Shown in pieces: positions 36,368-45,500 of a DNA stretch of 64,000 nt. The stretch lies in assembly GCF_000426865.1 (NCBI RefSeq), contig NZ_AUGE01000006.1, positions 62,001 through 126,000 of the forward strand, given 5' to 3'. This DNA is from Citrifermentans bremense R1. Lineage in GTDB: Bacteria > Desulfobacterota > Desulfuromonadia > Geobacterales > Geobacteraceae. The notes below the pieces were generated by a model. The model did not search any database, had not been told where the DNA came from, and saw nothing but the letters and a program-made list of their open reading frames with translations. How positions within the stretch are numbered: the stretch's first letter is position 1; each line of letters starts with the position of its first letter. The translations under genes were made by a program, and so were the position numbers.

Positions 36368-37143
36368 GACGCAAACTTTCAGCCATTCTCCTTGTTCTTA
36401 TCTTCCTGACCGGGCTCTATCCCGTGTTGCGCCATGACCTCTTCCACTTTGCCTGGCGGCAAGGGAGAGAGGCGCTGTCCCGCGGCGACAACGAGCGGGG
36501 CCTGCGCGCCTTTGCCTGGGCCGAAAGGATGCGCGGGGGCGTGCCTCTTCTTGCCTACGACGCCGGCGTCGCCCTCTACCGGGCGGGGGAGTACGTCCAG
36601 GCCTTAGAGCGTTTTTCCGCGGCCAGCGCCGCAGAAGATTCCGGCTTGAAGGAAGCCGCGCTCTACAACAGAGGGAACGCCGCGGTGAAGGAAGCGGACA
36701 GAAAGGGGGGCGATGCCTCTGGCGCCGCGGCGCTGCTGCGGCAGGCGGAGACGAGTTACCGTCAGGCGCTGGAGCTGAACCCGCGCGCCGCGGACGCAAA
36801 GCGCAACCTGGAGCTGGTTCGCCTGCGGCTTCAAGCACTCGACGCCGCGAAAGTCGGCGCCCCCGGGAGGGAATCGCGCGACGCCCGTTCCATCCCGCCT
36901 CAGGCTGCAAGCAAAGAGCGGCAGGGGGGGGAGCAGGGCAAAGAACAGGGAGCAAAGAGCCGCGGCAACAGGGCCGGGGAGGAGTCGGACCAGGGGGCGC
37001 GGCACGGGCGGCGCGCGGCGGAGATGTCCCGGGAGGATGCCGAGCGCCTCTTGGCCGAGGAGCGCGGTCGCGAGACGCTGGCGCCGCAGCTTTTGGGTGC
37101 CGGCGGCAAGGGGCGTCATGCCCCCGCCGGGAAGGAGTGGTGA
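36364..37143 (+). CDS. batC: TPR-repeat protein, BatC-like
   Basis: A 259-residue protein with an N-terminal signal anchor (MRRKLSAILLVLIFLTGLYPVL) and about four TPR-like helical hairpins, including AYDAGVALYRAGEYVQALERF, ALYNRGNAAVKEADRKGG and SYRQALELNPRAADAKRNLELV. The C-terminal third is a low-complexity charged region rich in Gln, Gly, Glu and Lys (for example EQGKEQGAKSRGNRAGEE), likely disordered. This is the expected BatC organisation. The ATG overlaps the batB stop. The next start lies just past its stop with a ribosome site inside this gene. Confidence 0.85.
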   Translation: MRRKLSAILLVLIFLTGLYPVLRHDLFHFAWRQGREALSRGDNERGLRAFAWAERMRGGVPLLAYDAGVALYRAGEYVQALERFSAASAAEDSGLKEAALYNRGNAAVKEADRKGGDASGAAALLRQAETSYRQALELNPRAADAKRNLELVRLRLQALDAAKVGAPGRESRDARSIPPQAASKERQGGEQGKEQGAKSRGNRAGEESDQGARHGRRAAEMSREDAERLLAEERGRETLAPQLLGAGGKGRHAPAGKEW

Positions 37144-37145
37144 AG

Positions 37146-38510
37146 ATGAGATTCCCGCTTCTTTCGCTCTGTCTCTTGGGGCTCATGATTCCGGCGGCGG
37201 CAGGCGCCGAGGAGGCCGGCCCCGCCGCAGAACCCCTTCGCCTCGAACTGAAGCTGGCAAGGGCGCGGGTTTACCCGCGCATGCCGGTCCCGGTGACGGT
37301 CACGCTCATGGTGCGGGACGCGCAGTTGCGCGGGATAGGCTATCCCCGGCTTTCGCACCGCTCTTTGCAGGTGGGGGAGTTCTCGCTTCCCGCGAAGCGC
37401 GAGCTGGTTTTGGAGGGGGCCACTTACACCGCCTACGACTTCACCACCGTAGTCAGCGCCAGGCAAAGCGGGAGCTACCGTCTGGGCCCGGCCGAGTTGG
37501 AAGCCGACCTCGTCTCCCCGGCGTCCGGTGCGGCGGCCTTTTTCGGCGCCACCGAATCGAAGCCGGTAGCGCTCAAGTCGCAGCCGCTTGCCCTCACCGT
37601 GCTCCCCGTCCCGATGCAGGGGCGCCCGGACGGCTTTTCCGGTGCAGTCGGGCGCTTCACGGTGAGCGTATCAGCCCGCCCCCGCGAAGTGAGCGCCGGC
37701 GACCCGGTCACCGTGCGCACCGTGATAAGGGGGGAGGGGGCCGAGCGCGAATTCTCCTGCCGCCCCATCGAGGCCCGCGGCTTCAGGGGGTATCCCCCTG
37801 TTCAGGAAAAAGGGGCGGGGGAGCTTGTTTGCGAACAGCTCCTGGTGCCGGAGACCGGGGGCGCGGCGGAAATTCCCCCTGTCCGGATCAGCTTCTTCGA
37901 CCCCTCCGCCGGACGTTTCGGCACGGCCCAAAGCGAGGCGCTAGCGCTTAGGGTGCGGGCCACAGCCGCAGCAGCAGTGCAGTCGGACCAGTCAGACAGG
38001 TCAGACAGTTCAGACAGGTCAGACAGGTCAGACAGGTCAGACAGGTCAGACAAGTCCGACAAGTCCGACAAGTCCGACAAGTCCGACAAGTCCGACCAAG
38101 CAAGCGCCTTCTGGCTGGCGCTTTCCGCTCTCGCGGCGCTCGTAGCTGCCGTCTTACTCTGCAGGAGGCTGCGCCGACAGACGCCGCCGTCCGAGGACGG
38201 CAGGCAGGGCTGGCTTGCCGCGGCCCGCTCGGCACACGCCTCCGGCGACGCGAGCGCCTTTTATGGCGCCGCCTTCAGGCTACTGCAGCGGGTGGGGGGG
38301 GAGCGCCAGGGGCTCCCTGCGGCGGGCTGGACCGGGCCGCTGCCGGAGGGGGCGTTCGGCCGGGAGCAGCAGGAGAGTCTTGCCGAGCTCCTTGCGCGCT
38401 GCGACCGGGTCCGTTACGGCGGCGAAACGCCGCAGCCCGAGCAGATGGCCGCGGATATGCTTCTCCTGGAGCAAGCGGGGAGTCCTTCAGCGGCACGGGA
38501 AAATATTTGA
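37146..38510 (+). CDS. batD: BatD-like protein with Ser-Asp repeat linker
   Basis: A 454-residue exported membrane protein. The signal peptide is MRFPLLSLCLLGLMIPAAAG; the periplasmic part has two Ig-like beta domains typical of BatD (LRLELKLARARVYPRMPVPVTV, FTVSVSARPREVSAGDPVTV). Residues 280-318 are 13 Ser-Asp-x units, mostly SDR then SDK, encoded by near-identical 9-bp repeats. A transmembrane helix (FWLALSALAALVAAVLL) and a cytoplasmic helical domain follow. The ATG has AAGGAG at good spacing; two GTGs just upstream are less likely. It ends the Bat operon, and a promoter for the next operon overlaps its stop codon. Confidence 0.85.
   Translation: MRFPLLSLCLLGLMIPAAAGAEEAGPAAEPLRLELKLARARVYPRMPVPVTVTLMVRDAQLRGIGYPRLSHRSLQVGEFSLPAKRELVLEGATYTAYDFTTVVSARQSGSYRLGPAELEADLVSPASGAAAFFGATESKPVALKSQPLALTVLPVPMQGRPDGFSGAVGRFTVSVSARPREVSAGDPVTVRTVIRGEGAEREFSCRPIEARGFRGYPPVQEKGAGELVCEQLLVPETGGAAEIPPVRISFFDPSAGRFGTAQSEALALRVRATAAAAVQSDQSDRSDSSDRSDRSDRSDRSDKSDKSDKSDKSDKSDQASAFWLALSALAALVAAVLLCRRLRRQTPPSEDGRQGWLAAARSAHASGDASAFYGAAFRLLQRVGGERQGLPAAGWTGPLPEGAFGREQQESLAELLARCDRVRYGGETPQPEQMAADMLLLEQAGSPSAARENI
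37983..38099 (+). repeat. 9-bp tandem repeat encoding (Ser-Asp-Arg/Lys)n
   Basis: Thirteen in-frame 9-bp units. The first block is mostly TCAGACAGG and the second mostly TCCGACAAG; units inside each block are almost identical, which points to recent slippage or unequal exchange rather than selection on single codons. Because the unit is a multiple of three, copy-number change would lengthen or shorten the BatD linker without breaking the frame. Confidence 0.95.
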
Positions 38511-38535
38511 CATTGAATAATGCTTACCGTTTAAT
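38507..38535 (+). promoter_or_regulatory. Strong sigma70-type promoter for the first EBO operon
   Basis: TTGACA and TTTAAT are separated by exactly 17 nt; the -35 overlaps the batD stop codon. Predicted transcription would begin near 38,542, giving a leader of about 130 nt that includes the hairpin at 38,604-38,639. Confidence 0.65.
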
Positions 38536-38603
38536 GTGTAACGCAGCCTCCCGTTTCTAACTGGCCGTCCGGCAATTCCGGCGTCCATTCCCTCGCCGTC
38601 CGG

Positions 38604-38639
38604 AAGAGGGCAGGGTGGAGGGGGACAGCCCTCTTTTTT
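38604..38639 (+). terminator. Intrinsic terminator or attenuator before the squalene-cyclase-fold gene
   Basis: AAGAGGGC pairs with GCCCTCTT around a 16-nt loop, and the T-run (six T in all, two within the stem) follows. It may simply end the Bat operon. Since a strong promoter lies upstream of it, it could also act as an attenuator in the new leader. Two GTCCGG-containing segments upstream could form alternative pairings. Confidence 0.6.
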
Positions 38640-38672
38640 CGGCGCTATCGCCATTTCCTCAGGAGGCTCCTT

Positions 38673-39830
38673 ATGAAGAAACTCTCCTTGCTTTTGACGA
38701 CCGTCGCTGTCCTCCTCGGGACGCTCATTCCCCTCGCTTTCGCCGCCGAAAAACAAAAGAGTGTAGCCGTCTCCAAGCAGGACCTCTCGCTGAAGCTGGA
38801 GGTTGAGAACGCCATCGGCAAGGGGCTCTCCTGGCTCGCCTTGCGCCAGAATCCGGCGGGGCATTGGTCCCAGCCGGAATACCCGGCGCTCTCGGCCCTG
38901 GTGCTCACTTCCTTCCAGGGGGACCCGTCTGGGTTTTACAAACGGAAGTACGAGCCGCAGATCGGCAAGGGGTACCGCTACCTCCTCTCCAACGTCAGGC
39001 CCGACGGCGGCATCTACGGCAAGGATCTCGCCAACTACAACACCTCCATCTCCATGATGGCGCTCCTTATGTCCAACAACCCCGAGTACGAGCCGGTTCT
39101 CAAAAGGGCCCGCGGCTTCCTGATAGGGCTCCAGGACAAGAGGGGTGACCAGTTCGACGGCGGCATCGGCTACGGCGGCAGCTACAAGAACTCGGACATC
39201 GTCAACACCTCTTTCGCCCTGGAGGCGCTGCACTACACCCGCTACCTGAAGAGCGACGTGGCGGGGGAGGCCGAGGACCTGGACTGGAAGGCGGTGGTGA
39301 AGTTCATCTCCCGCACCCAGAACCTCCCCGGCTATAACGACCAGAAGTGGGCCACCGGCGACGCCGAAAGCCGCGGCGGGTTCGTCTATTTCCCCGGCGA
39401 CTCGAAGGCAGGCGACAAACTCCTCCCCGACGGCCGGGTGGCGCTCCGCTCCTACGGCAGCGGCTCCTATGCCGGGCTTTTGAGTTACATCTACGCGCAG
39501 ATGGACAAGAACGACCCCCGCGTGAAAGAGGTCTACAACTGGCTCAACGCGAACTACACGCTTGAGGAAAATCCCGGGATGGGGCAGGAAGGGCTTTACT
39601 ACTACTACCACACCATGGCCAAGGCCCTGAGCACCTACGGCGTGGACAGCATCAAGCTCAAAAACGGCAAAACCGTCAGCTGGCGCACCGACCTGGCCAA
39701 GCGCTTCCTCGATCTGCAGAAGGAGGACGGCTCCTGGGTGAACCCTACCGGCCGCTGGTGGGAGAGGGATCCCGTCCTGGTCACCTCCTACGCCGTGCTC
39801 ACCCTGGAGATCCTGTACCGGGGGCTGTGA
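38673..39830 (+). CDS. Secreted squalene-cyclase/prenyltransferase-repeat protein
   Basis: A 385-residue protein with a clear Sec signal peptide (MKKLSLLLTTVAVLLGTLIPLAFA). The mature protein is an alpha-helical toroid of the squalene-hopene-cyclase/prenyltransferase-beta class; repeats include GLSWLALRQNPAGHWS, YRYLLSNVRPDGGIYGKD, FLIGLQDKRGDQFDGGIGYGG and RFLDLQKEDGSWVNPTGRWWE. The DxDD catalytic motif of class-II terpene cyclases is not seen, so it is probably a binding or scaffold protein rather than a cyclase. AGGAGG precedes the ATG. It begins the first EBO operon, 14 nt ahead of the EboD-like gene. Ligand unknown. Confidence 0.85.
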   Translation: MKKLSLLLTTVAVLLGTLIPLAFAAEKQKSVAVSKQDLSLKLEVENAIGKGLSWLALRQNPAGHWSQPEYPALSALVLTSFQGDPSGFYKRKYEPQIGKGYRYLLSNVRPDGGIYGKDLANYNTSISMMALLMSNNPEYEPVLKRARGFLIGLQDKRGDQFDGGIGYGGSYKNSDIVNTSFALEALHYTRYLKSDVAGEAEDLDWKAVVKFISRTQNLPGYNDQKWATGDAESRGGFVYFPGDSKAGDKLLPDGRVALRSYGSGSYAGLLSYIYAQMDKNDPRVKEVYNWLNANYTLEENPGMGQEGLYYYYHTMAKALSTYGVDSIKLKNGKTVSWRTDLAKRFLDLQKEDGSWVNPTGRWWERDPVLVTSYAVLTLEILYRGL

Positions 39831-39844
39831 TTGAGGGAGGGGGC

Positions 39845-41053
39845 ATGAAGACCATCCAGCAGCATTTCACCGTCGCCTATTCCTTTCCGGTGATCTTCAC
39901 CAGCGACGCCTTCGGGGCCGGCAGCGCCGCGCTTTTGCGGGTTCTGGCAGGCGAAGGGGAAAGACCTCGGGTGCTGACCGTGATCGACTCGGAGGTGCTC
40001 CGGATCAACCCGTTTCTGCTGGAGAAGCTGAACCGTTTTGCGGCGGACCACGCAGCCGAAGTGGAAATCCTCGTTCCCCCGCTGGTGATGCGGGGAGGCG
40101 AGGCGTGCAAGAACGAGCCTGGGGAGGTGGAGAAGATCCACGCCCTGGTGGAGCGCCACGGCCTTTGCCGGCACTCCTTCATCCTCGCCATCGGCGGCGG
40201 CGCCGTCTTGGACGCGGCGGGGTTCGCCGCCGCCACCGCGCACCGCGGCGTCCGCCTGGTGCGGATGCCCACCACCACCCTTTCCATGAACGACGCCGGG
40301 GTGGGGGTGAAAAACGGCGTCAACGCCTTCGGGCGCAAGAACTTCACCGGCTGCTTCGCTCCCCCCTTTGCCGTGGTGAACGACTTCGACTTTCTCAGGC
40401 TTCTGCCGGCCAGGGAGCTTCGGGCGGGCATCGCCGAGGCGGTGAAGGTGGCGCTCATCAGGGACCGCGCCTTTTTCGATTTCCTCTACGCCTCGCGCGC
40501 GCTGCTCGCCGCCTTCGAGCCCGAGGTCATGCAGCGCATGATCGTTCGTTGCGCCGAACTGCACCTGGAGCACATCGCCACTAGCGGCGACCCCTTCGAG
40601 TTCGGCTCCTCGCGCCCTTTGGACTTCGGGCACTGGTCCGCGCACAAACTGGAGGAACTGACCCAGGGCGAGATCAGGCACGGCGAGGCGGTCGCCATCG
40701 GCATCGCGCTCGATTCCCTCTACTCCTTCGAGCTCGGTATGATAGGGGAGCTCGACCTGCGCCGCATCTTCGCCACCCTCGAAGAGATCGGCTTCCAGCT
40801 TTACCACCTGGCCCTGGAATGGGTCGACGTGGAAAAGTCGCTGCGGCAGTTCCAGGAGCACCTGGGAGGGGAACTTTCCATCCCGCTTCTGGACGGCATC
40901 GGCGCCAAATCGGACCGGCACGACATAGATGCGGCGCTCTACCGCAAATGCATCAAGACACTCGCCTCGCGCAGGAATCAGACGGAGAAAAGCGATGACC
41001 GGAAAAAGCTGCAGCTTGACCTCCCAGGAGATCCTGGACACCTACTTTCTTGA
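39845..41053 (+). CDS. eboD: 3-dehydroquinate-synthase-family cyclase, EboD-like
   Basis: A 402-residue NAD- and metal-dependent sugar-phosphate cyclase. The nucleotide-binding loop is AIGGGAVLDAAGFAAA, the MPTTTLSMNDAGVGVKNGVN segment is diagnostic of the superfamily, and the metal ligands are seen as Glu in GIAEAVKVAL, His in FGHWSAHKLE and His in IRHGEAVAIGIA. Dehydroquinate synthases of the shikimate pathway are shorter; this longer form, beside a TatD hydrolase and with EboE, EboF and EboC-type genes 12 kb away, fits EboD of the EBO cluster. The reaction in EBO is not established, though valiolone-type cyclisation is possible. GGGAGGGGG precedes the ATG. Confidence 0.85.
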   Translation: MKTIQQHFTVAYSFPVIFTSDAFGAGSAALLRVLAGEGERPRVLTVIDSEVLRINPFLLEKLNRFAADHAAEVEILVPPLVMRGGEACKNEPGEVEKIHALVERHGLCRHSFILAIGGGAVLDAAGFAAATAHRGVRLVRMPTTTLSMNDAGVGVKNGVNAFGRKNFTGCFAPPFAVVNDFDFLRLLPARELRAGIAEAVKVALIRDRAFFDFLYASRALLAAFEPEVMQRMIVRCAELHLEHIATSGDPFEFGSSRPLDFGHWSAHKLEELTQGEIRHGEAVAIGIALDSLYSFELGMIGELDLRRIFATLEEIGFQLYHLALEWVDVEKSLRQFQEHLGGELSIPLLDGIGAKSDRHDIDAALYRKCIKTLASRRNQTEKSDDRKKLQLDLPGDPGHLLS

Positions 41054-41303
41054 AAACCGGGCCCGCCTGCTGGAGATAGCGTCGTTTCTGGACCGCCTGG
41101 ACCGCGCCGCCGATGCCGGAGAGGTGAGGGGTGAGTATCGCCGGCGCGCCTTCGAGAAAGCGTTGGCGCTTCTCCTGGAACCGGGGGGGGAGCGCACCAA
41201 GGCGATCCAGCTCCTGTTCAGCGACCCGAGCAGCGAGCCCATTGAGAGCGCGTTGGGGCTCAAGGCGACCGGCGCCTGGGGAGGCGAAAATGCGGGTAAT
41301 TGA
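40995..41303 (+). CDS. Small helical protein between eboD and eboB
   Basis: A 102-residue predicted helical, highly charged protein (FLENRARLLEIASFLDRLDRA, RRRAFEKALALLLE) with two cysteines near the start only. It overlaps eboD by 59 nt and eboB by 14 nt. The ATG has a GGAG site 7 nt upstream, inside eboD. No family is recognised. It is shorter than the EboA proteins I know of, so I do not call it EboA, although position would permit a divergent or reduced version. Coding potential is supported by conserved-looking helical heptads and operon packing rather than homology. Confidence 0.65.
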   Translation: MTGKSCSLTSQEILDTYFLENRARLLEIASFLDRLDRAADAGEVRGEYRRRAFEKALALLLEPGGERTKAIQLLFSDPSSEPIESALGLKATGAWGGENAGN

Positions 41304-42093
41304 TCCCCACATGCATCTGGTCTCCCGGACGACCGACGACTACCTGGCCCTTGCCTACGGCGGGATCCACACCGTCGCCGAACCAGCCTTCTGGCCCGGT
41401 TTCGACCGCGCCTCCGCGGCGAGTTTCCACGATTACTTCCACCAGTTGACCGTGACCGAACCCGCCCGCGCCGCCCGCTTCAAGATCAGGCACTACTGCT
41501 GGATCGGGATGAATGCGAAGGAAGCGGAGCACCTGGAGCTTGCCCGCGAGGTGATCGCCATGCTCCCGCAGTACCTGGACCGCCCGAACGCGCTCGGCAT
41601 CGGCGAGGTGGGGCTCAACAAGAACAGCCGCAACGAGATCGCCATCTTCGAAGAGCAGGTGGAACTCGCCGCACGCCGCAACGAACTCCTGCTGATCCAT
41701 ACCCCGCACCTGGAGGACAAGCTCAAGGGGACCCGCATCATCATGGACATCCTCAAGAACGAGCCGCGCGTCACACCGGAGCGGGTGCTGATCGACCACG
41801 CCGAGGAGCACACCATCGGCGAGATCAAGGACAACGGCTTCTGGTACGGCCTCACCCTCTACCCCGACTCCAAGGGGAGCCCCGCCCGCGCCATCGATGC
41901 CGTGGAGATCTTCGGGCCGGACCGGATTTGCATCAATTCGTCGGCGGACTGGAGCGTCTCGGACCCCATCGCCACCTTGAAATGCGCCAACGAGATGCGG
42001 CGGCGCGGCCATCCTGAAGCGCTGGCCGAGCGGGTCTTCTTCGAGAATCCCCGGGATTTCCTGGGACAGTCCCCGAAGTTCGTCCTCCCCTGA
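41290..42093 (+). CDS. eboB: TatD-family metal-dependent hydrolase, EboB-like
   Basis: A 267-residue TIM-barrel hydrolase beginning MRVIDPHMH, with metal-binding His7 and His9; further ligands are the Glu in GIGEVGLNK, His in LIHTPH, and His in LIDHAEEH, ending with SSADWSVSD. TatD proteins are nucleases or phosphoesterases, and EboB of the EBO cluster belongs here. The ATG lies inside the end of the small helical gene; earlier in-frame starts would overlap that gene further without ribosome sites. A strong terminator follows its stop, so the first EBO transcript ends here. Confidence 0.85.
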   Translation: MRVIDPHMHLVSRTTDDYLALAYGGIHTVAEPAFWPGFDRASAASFHDYFHQLTVTEPARAARFKIRHYCWIGMNAKEAEHLELAREVIAMLPQYLDRPNALGIGEVGLNKNSRNEIAIFEEQVELAARRNELLLIHTPHLEDKLKGTRIIMDILKNEPRVTPERVLIDHAEEHTIGEIKDNGFWYGLTLYPDSKGSPARAIDAVEIFGPDRICINSSADWSVSDPIATLKCANEMRRRGHPEALAERVFFENPRDFLGQSPKFVLP

Positions 42094-42118
42094 TTCCGCA
42101 GCTGGAGCGCATTGCCGG

Positions 42119-42154
42119 GCCTCGCCGCTATGCGGCGAGGCTGTCGTTTTTCTT
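42119..42154 (+). terminator. Intrinsic terminator after eboB
   Basis: A perfect 10-bp stem (GCCTCGCCGC/GCGGCGAGGC) with a 3-nt loop is followed by TGTCGTTTTTCTTT. It ends the first EBO operon and separates it from the giant gene. Confidence 0.9.
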
Positions 42155-42314
42155 TACACACCGCTACTGGCTCCCCCTTTGGTAAAACCCCCTTTAGTCG
42201 CAGTACTTTCGCTCATGAAGCTGCACCCCGCAACTCACCAATTCTCCGTCGGAATCCCTTACAGTACACCCGCTTAGTCCCCTTTGCGCCTCTGCGATAT
42301 CAACTAGTTACCAG

Positions 42315-42331
42315 TTGGCGTGTTTCTTGCC
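42315..42331 (+). promoter_or_regulatory. Sigma54-type (-24/-12) promoter of the giant PKD gene
   Basis: TTGGCGTGTTTCTTGCC matches the sigma54 consensus YTGGCACGNNNNTTGCW closely, with the invariant GG and GC separated by 10 nt. Transcription would start near 42,342, about 210 nt before the ATG. The sigma54 activator PrsR is encoded 10 kb upstream and is the natural candidate; its binding site is not identified. Confidence 0.65.
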
Positions 42332-42552
42332 GCTAATTAGCGTATTTCTTCGTCCGGGATAATGATAATCGACCACCACTGCAGCAGGCGCCAAAGCGGT
42401 TTACACAAAAGGCGCAATACTCGCTGCCTTATCTGAAAATGATGTAATTACGGCAGGTTCAGCTGATCCTGGCGTGAATTTCGCTTTGAATACATCCTCG
42501 CCCGGACGAAAACTTTAATTAACATTTATATCGCTGCAGCGGGAGGCATCTC

Positions 42553-45500
42553 ATGAGACAATCCTTGAGCAAACACGGGACCCTGGGGACCTTGCTGTTC
42601 TTTTTGTTCTTACTATGCTCAGCCCTCCCGGCCCGGGGCGAGGTTTGGACCTACGCCTGCGGCGGAGATCCGTTCGCGAACCAAAAGAGCGTCTTCGATA
42701 AAAGCGAGTTCGTCTGCGCGGCAGGGACCGGGCTCAGCGGCAGTATGTTAAACGGCTGCGGCTTTTATCCCTGTGCCGACCTTTACGTGATGACCAACCG
42801 CACCTGGAGCGGCGGCGAGGCGCTGGCCGACGTGATGGGCTCGGAGAACAGGGTCGAGACGGAGATGATGGGCGGCGTCTTCGGGGTGGCCAATCAGGTG
42901 GTGATCGCGACGCCTGCCAAGATGTTCGTCGGCGAGTTCGACATCGTCCTCGACAACAACCTGGACCACAAGTTCAATGGCGCCGACCTGGTGAATGCGG
43001 CCGGCAGCGGCTTCGCCTTCAGGATCATCGACCAGGGGCACCCCCCGGTCGACCCCGGCCCGATGAAGGCGGGCGCCTTGGCCATTTCCCAGGGAGCCTC
43101 CGACGCCATCGCCAAGTGGAAGGCCGGCTGCGACCTGCTCGACGCGATGGGCGCCGCCTTGAGCCTCATGTCGGGCGACGTCGTCGGCGCCGCTATCGGG
43201 GTCCTTGGGAACATCACCGGGATCGCGACCGACTATAACGGCGCGGTCATCGCCAAGGCGACCGACCTGATCGGCGGCTTCGATCCCACGACCAATCCGC
43301 AGAAGGCCTCGGGGATCTACGGGAACATCGCCAAACACTGGTACGACCTGTACGAGGACCCGGCCGATCCGCTCTTTACCGAGATGGTCGGGTTGAACTA
43401 CGCCGCTATCAATGCCGAACTCGCCGCGACTTCGGTGCCCGAGTCCTATCCCTTCTACGTGAAGGGGACCGATCCCAGGGAATACGCCCTCATCAAGATC
43501 GCCAACCGCGCCGTGGAGCAGGCGGCGCTGGTCAAGGCGCTGCGCCAGTCCTACGAGAAGTACCAGGGGGCGGTCGCCGTCTCCAACTACGAATACGCCT
43601 ATCGTCAACTGGAGCAGACCAGGACCTACTCCCTGCTGCTCCTTGCCAACCTCGCCGGGTTCAGTTCGGACCTGCAATACCTGAAGGACGTGCTGACCGC
43701 GCAGGGGGTAGCGAACACGGTCATCAAGGTGAGCGACATGCAGGGGCTGAAAGACCGGGTCGCGGCCCTGGGTCTCACCGCCGAAGAGGCGGCCTCGCTT
43801 AAGGCTGCCGGCTTCAGCGACCAGCGGATAACGCTCCTCACCCAGTACATCGTCTCCATCTCGGTCCCGGCGGCCGACTTCACCATGGCTTCCTCCATCG
43901 CCGACCTCGCTGCCAAGGCGGATGCCGCCTACTCAGGCATCCAGAGCTTCGACCTCGGCATCCAGACGACCATGAACAACCTCTCCACGGAATTTACCCC
44001 GCACCACCCGAAAGCGGTCGCCGGCGGCCCCTACAACGGCACTACCGGCAGCCAGGTCACCTTTGACGGCGGGGGATCCAGCGACCCCGATACAGGCGAC
44101 ACCCTGGTCTACGGCTGGGACTTCAACGGAGACGGCGTTTTCGACGATGCCGCCGGCAAGACCGTGGTCCATACCTGGAGCAAGCCCTTCAGCGGGCTGA
44201 TCGGGCTCAAGGTCACCGACCCGGCCGGCAACAGTTCGATCGCCTACGCCAAGGTCGTCATCACCGCCTCGAACCTCCCGCCGGTCATCACCTCGTTCAC
44301 GCCCGCGGACAAGGCGCCGAGGGCGAGCGTGAAGGTCCCGCTTTCCTTCACCGTGGCCGCGGACGACCCCGAACAGAGGGCGCTTAGTTACCAGTGGAGC
44401 GTCGACGGCGCCCCGGTCGGCACCGGGACCGGCTATCTCTATGCGCCGCCGGCCGGTTTCAAGGGGACCGTCAAGGTCATGGTAGCGGTGCGCGACGACC
44501 AGGTCGACAACCCGCCCGCCGTCGAGGCGCGCGCGGTCACAGTATTCCTCGACTGCGATCCGCTTGACCCTGCGACGACGATCAGCTATTACCGCGATCT
44601 GGACGGCGACGGTTTCGGGGATCCCTCGGTGGTGACCCAGGCCTGCGCGGCGCCGGCAGGTTTCGTCACCAACAAGCTCGACTGCGACGACAGCAACGCT
44701 GCCATCGGCCAGGCGACCCTCAGGTTCTACCGCGACAGCGACGCTGACGGGCTCGGCAACGCCAACAGCTCCGTGATCGCCTGCTCGGCCCCGGCCGGTT
44801 TCGTCTCCAACAGCCTCGACTGCAACGACGCCGACGCTACGGTGGGCGCCCCCAGCATCACCTTTTACCGGGACTTCGACCATGACGGCTTCGGCGACCC
44901 GATGAACGCGCAGGTCGCCTGTTCGGCGCCTGCCGGCTACGTCGCCAACAGCCTCGACTGCAACGACGCCGACCCCGCCGTCGGGAACACCCTGACCACC
45001 TACTACCGCGACGCCGACGGCGACGGCTACGGTACTGTGGCCCAGTCCCAGCAGGCCTGTCTGCAACCGGCGGGATACGTCCCCAACTCGCTTGACTGCG
45101 ACGACACGAACCCGTACATGAACCCGGCGCAGAAGGAGATCGTGCATAACGGAAAAGACGACGACTGCTCCGCCGCCACCCCGGACAACTATTCCAAAAG
45201 CTTCGTCCTCGCCATAGACGACTCCTCCTGGGTCTACTACGCGAAGAGCAACGGCGACGGCACTTTCAGCAACTACCAGAGGACCGGCTTCTACCTGGGA
45301 GGGGGGACCTCGCGCGGCATCGCCATAGGCGATTTCGACGGCGACGGCACCCTCGACTTCATAGGGGGGCGCGGTAACGGCTCCTACTACCTCTACAGCA
45401 ACGACGGCAGCGACAACTTCACTTACAAAGGCATCGTCGGCACCCACAGCAACCCTGGCGGCTACGCCATGGACATGACTGTCGGCGATTTCAATAACGA

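Larger units (their letters stand above)
42094..42552. other. 459-nt intergenic region before the giant PKD gene
   Basis: It begins with the eboB terminator. A sigma54-type promoter sits in the middle, and beyond it lies a leader of about 210 nt. From 42,369 to the TAA ending at 42,518 there is a start-less open frame that reads like protein (AGAKAVYTKGAILAALSEN) but has AT-rich third positions, possibly a gene remnant. I see no RNA motif I can name. Confidence 0.6.

Noticed and set aside
37983-38099. Tandem repeat considered as a CRISPR array
   Set aside because: Units are 9 bp, contiguous, without spacers, and in frame with BatD.
42112-42336. 74-codon frame after eboB
   Set aside because: It runs through the terminator and the sigma54 promoter, has no ribosome site and shows no protein-like pattern.
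42155-42552. Search for a c-di-GMP (GEMM) riboswitch in the long leader of the giant gene
   Set aside because: The conserved CACGCACAGGGCAAAC core is absent, and no stable paired architecture of that type was seen.
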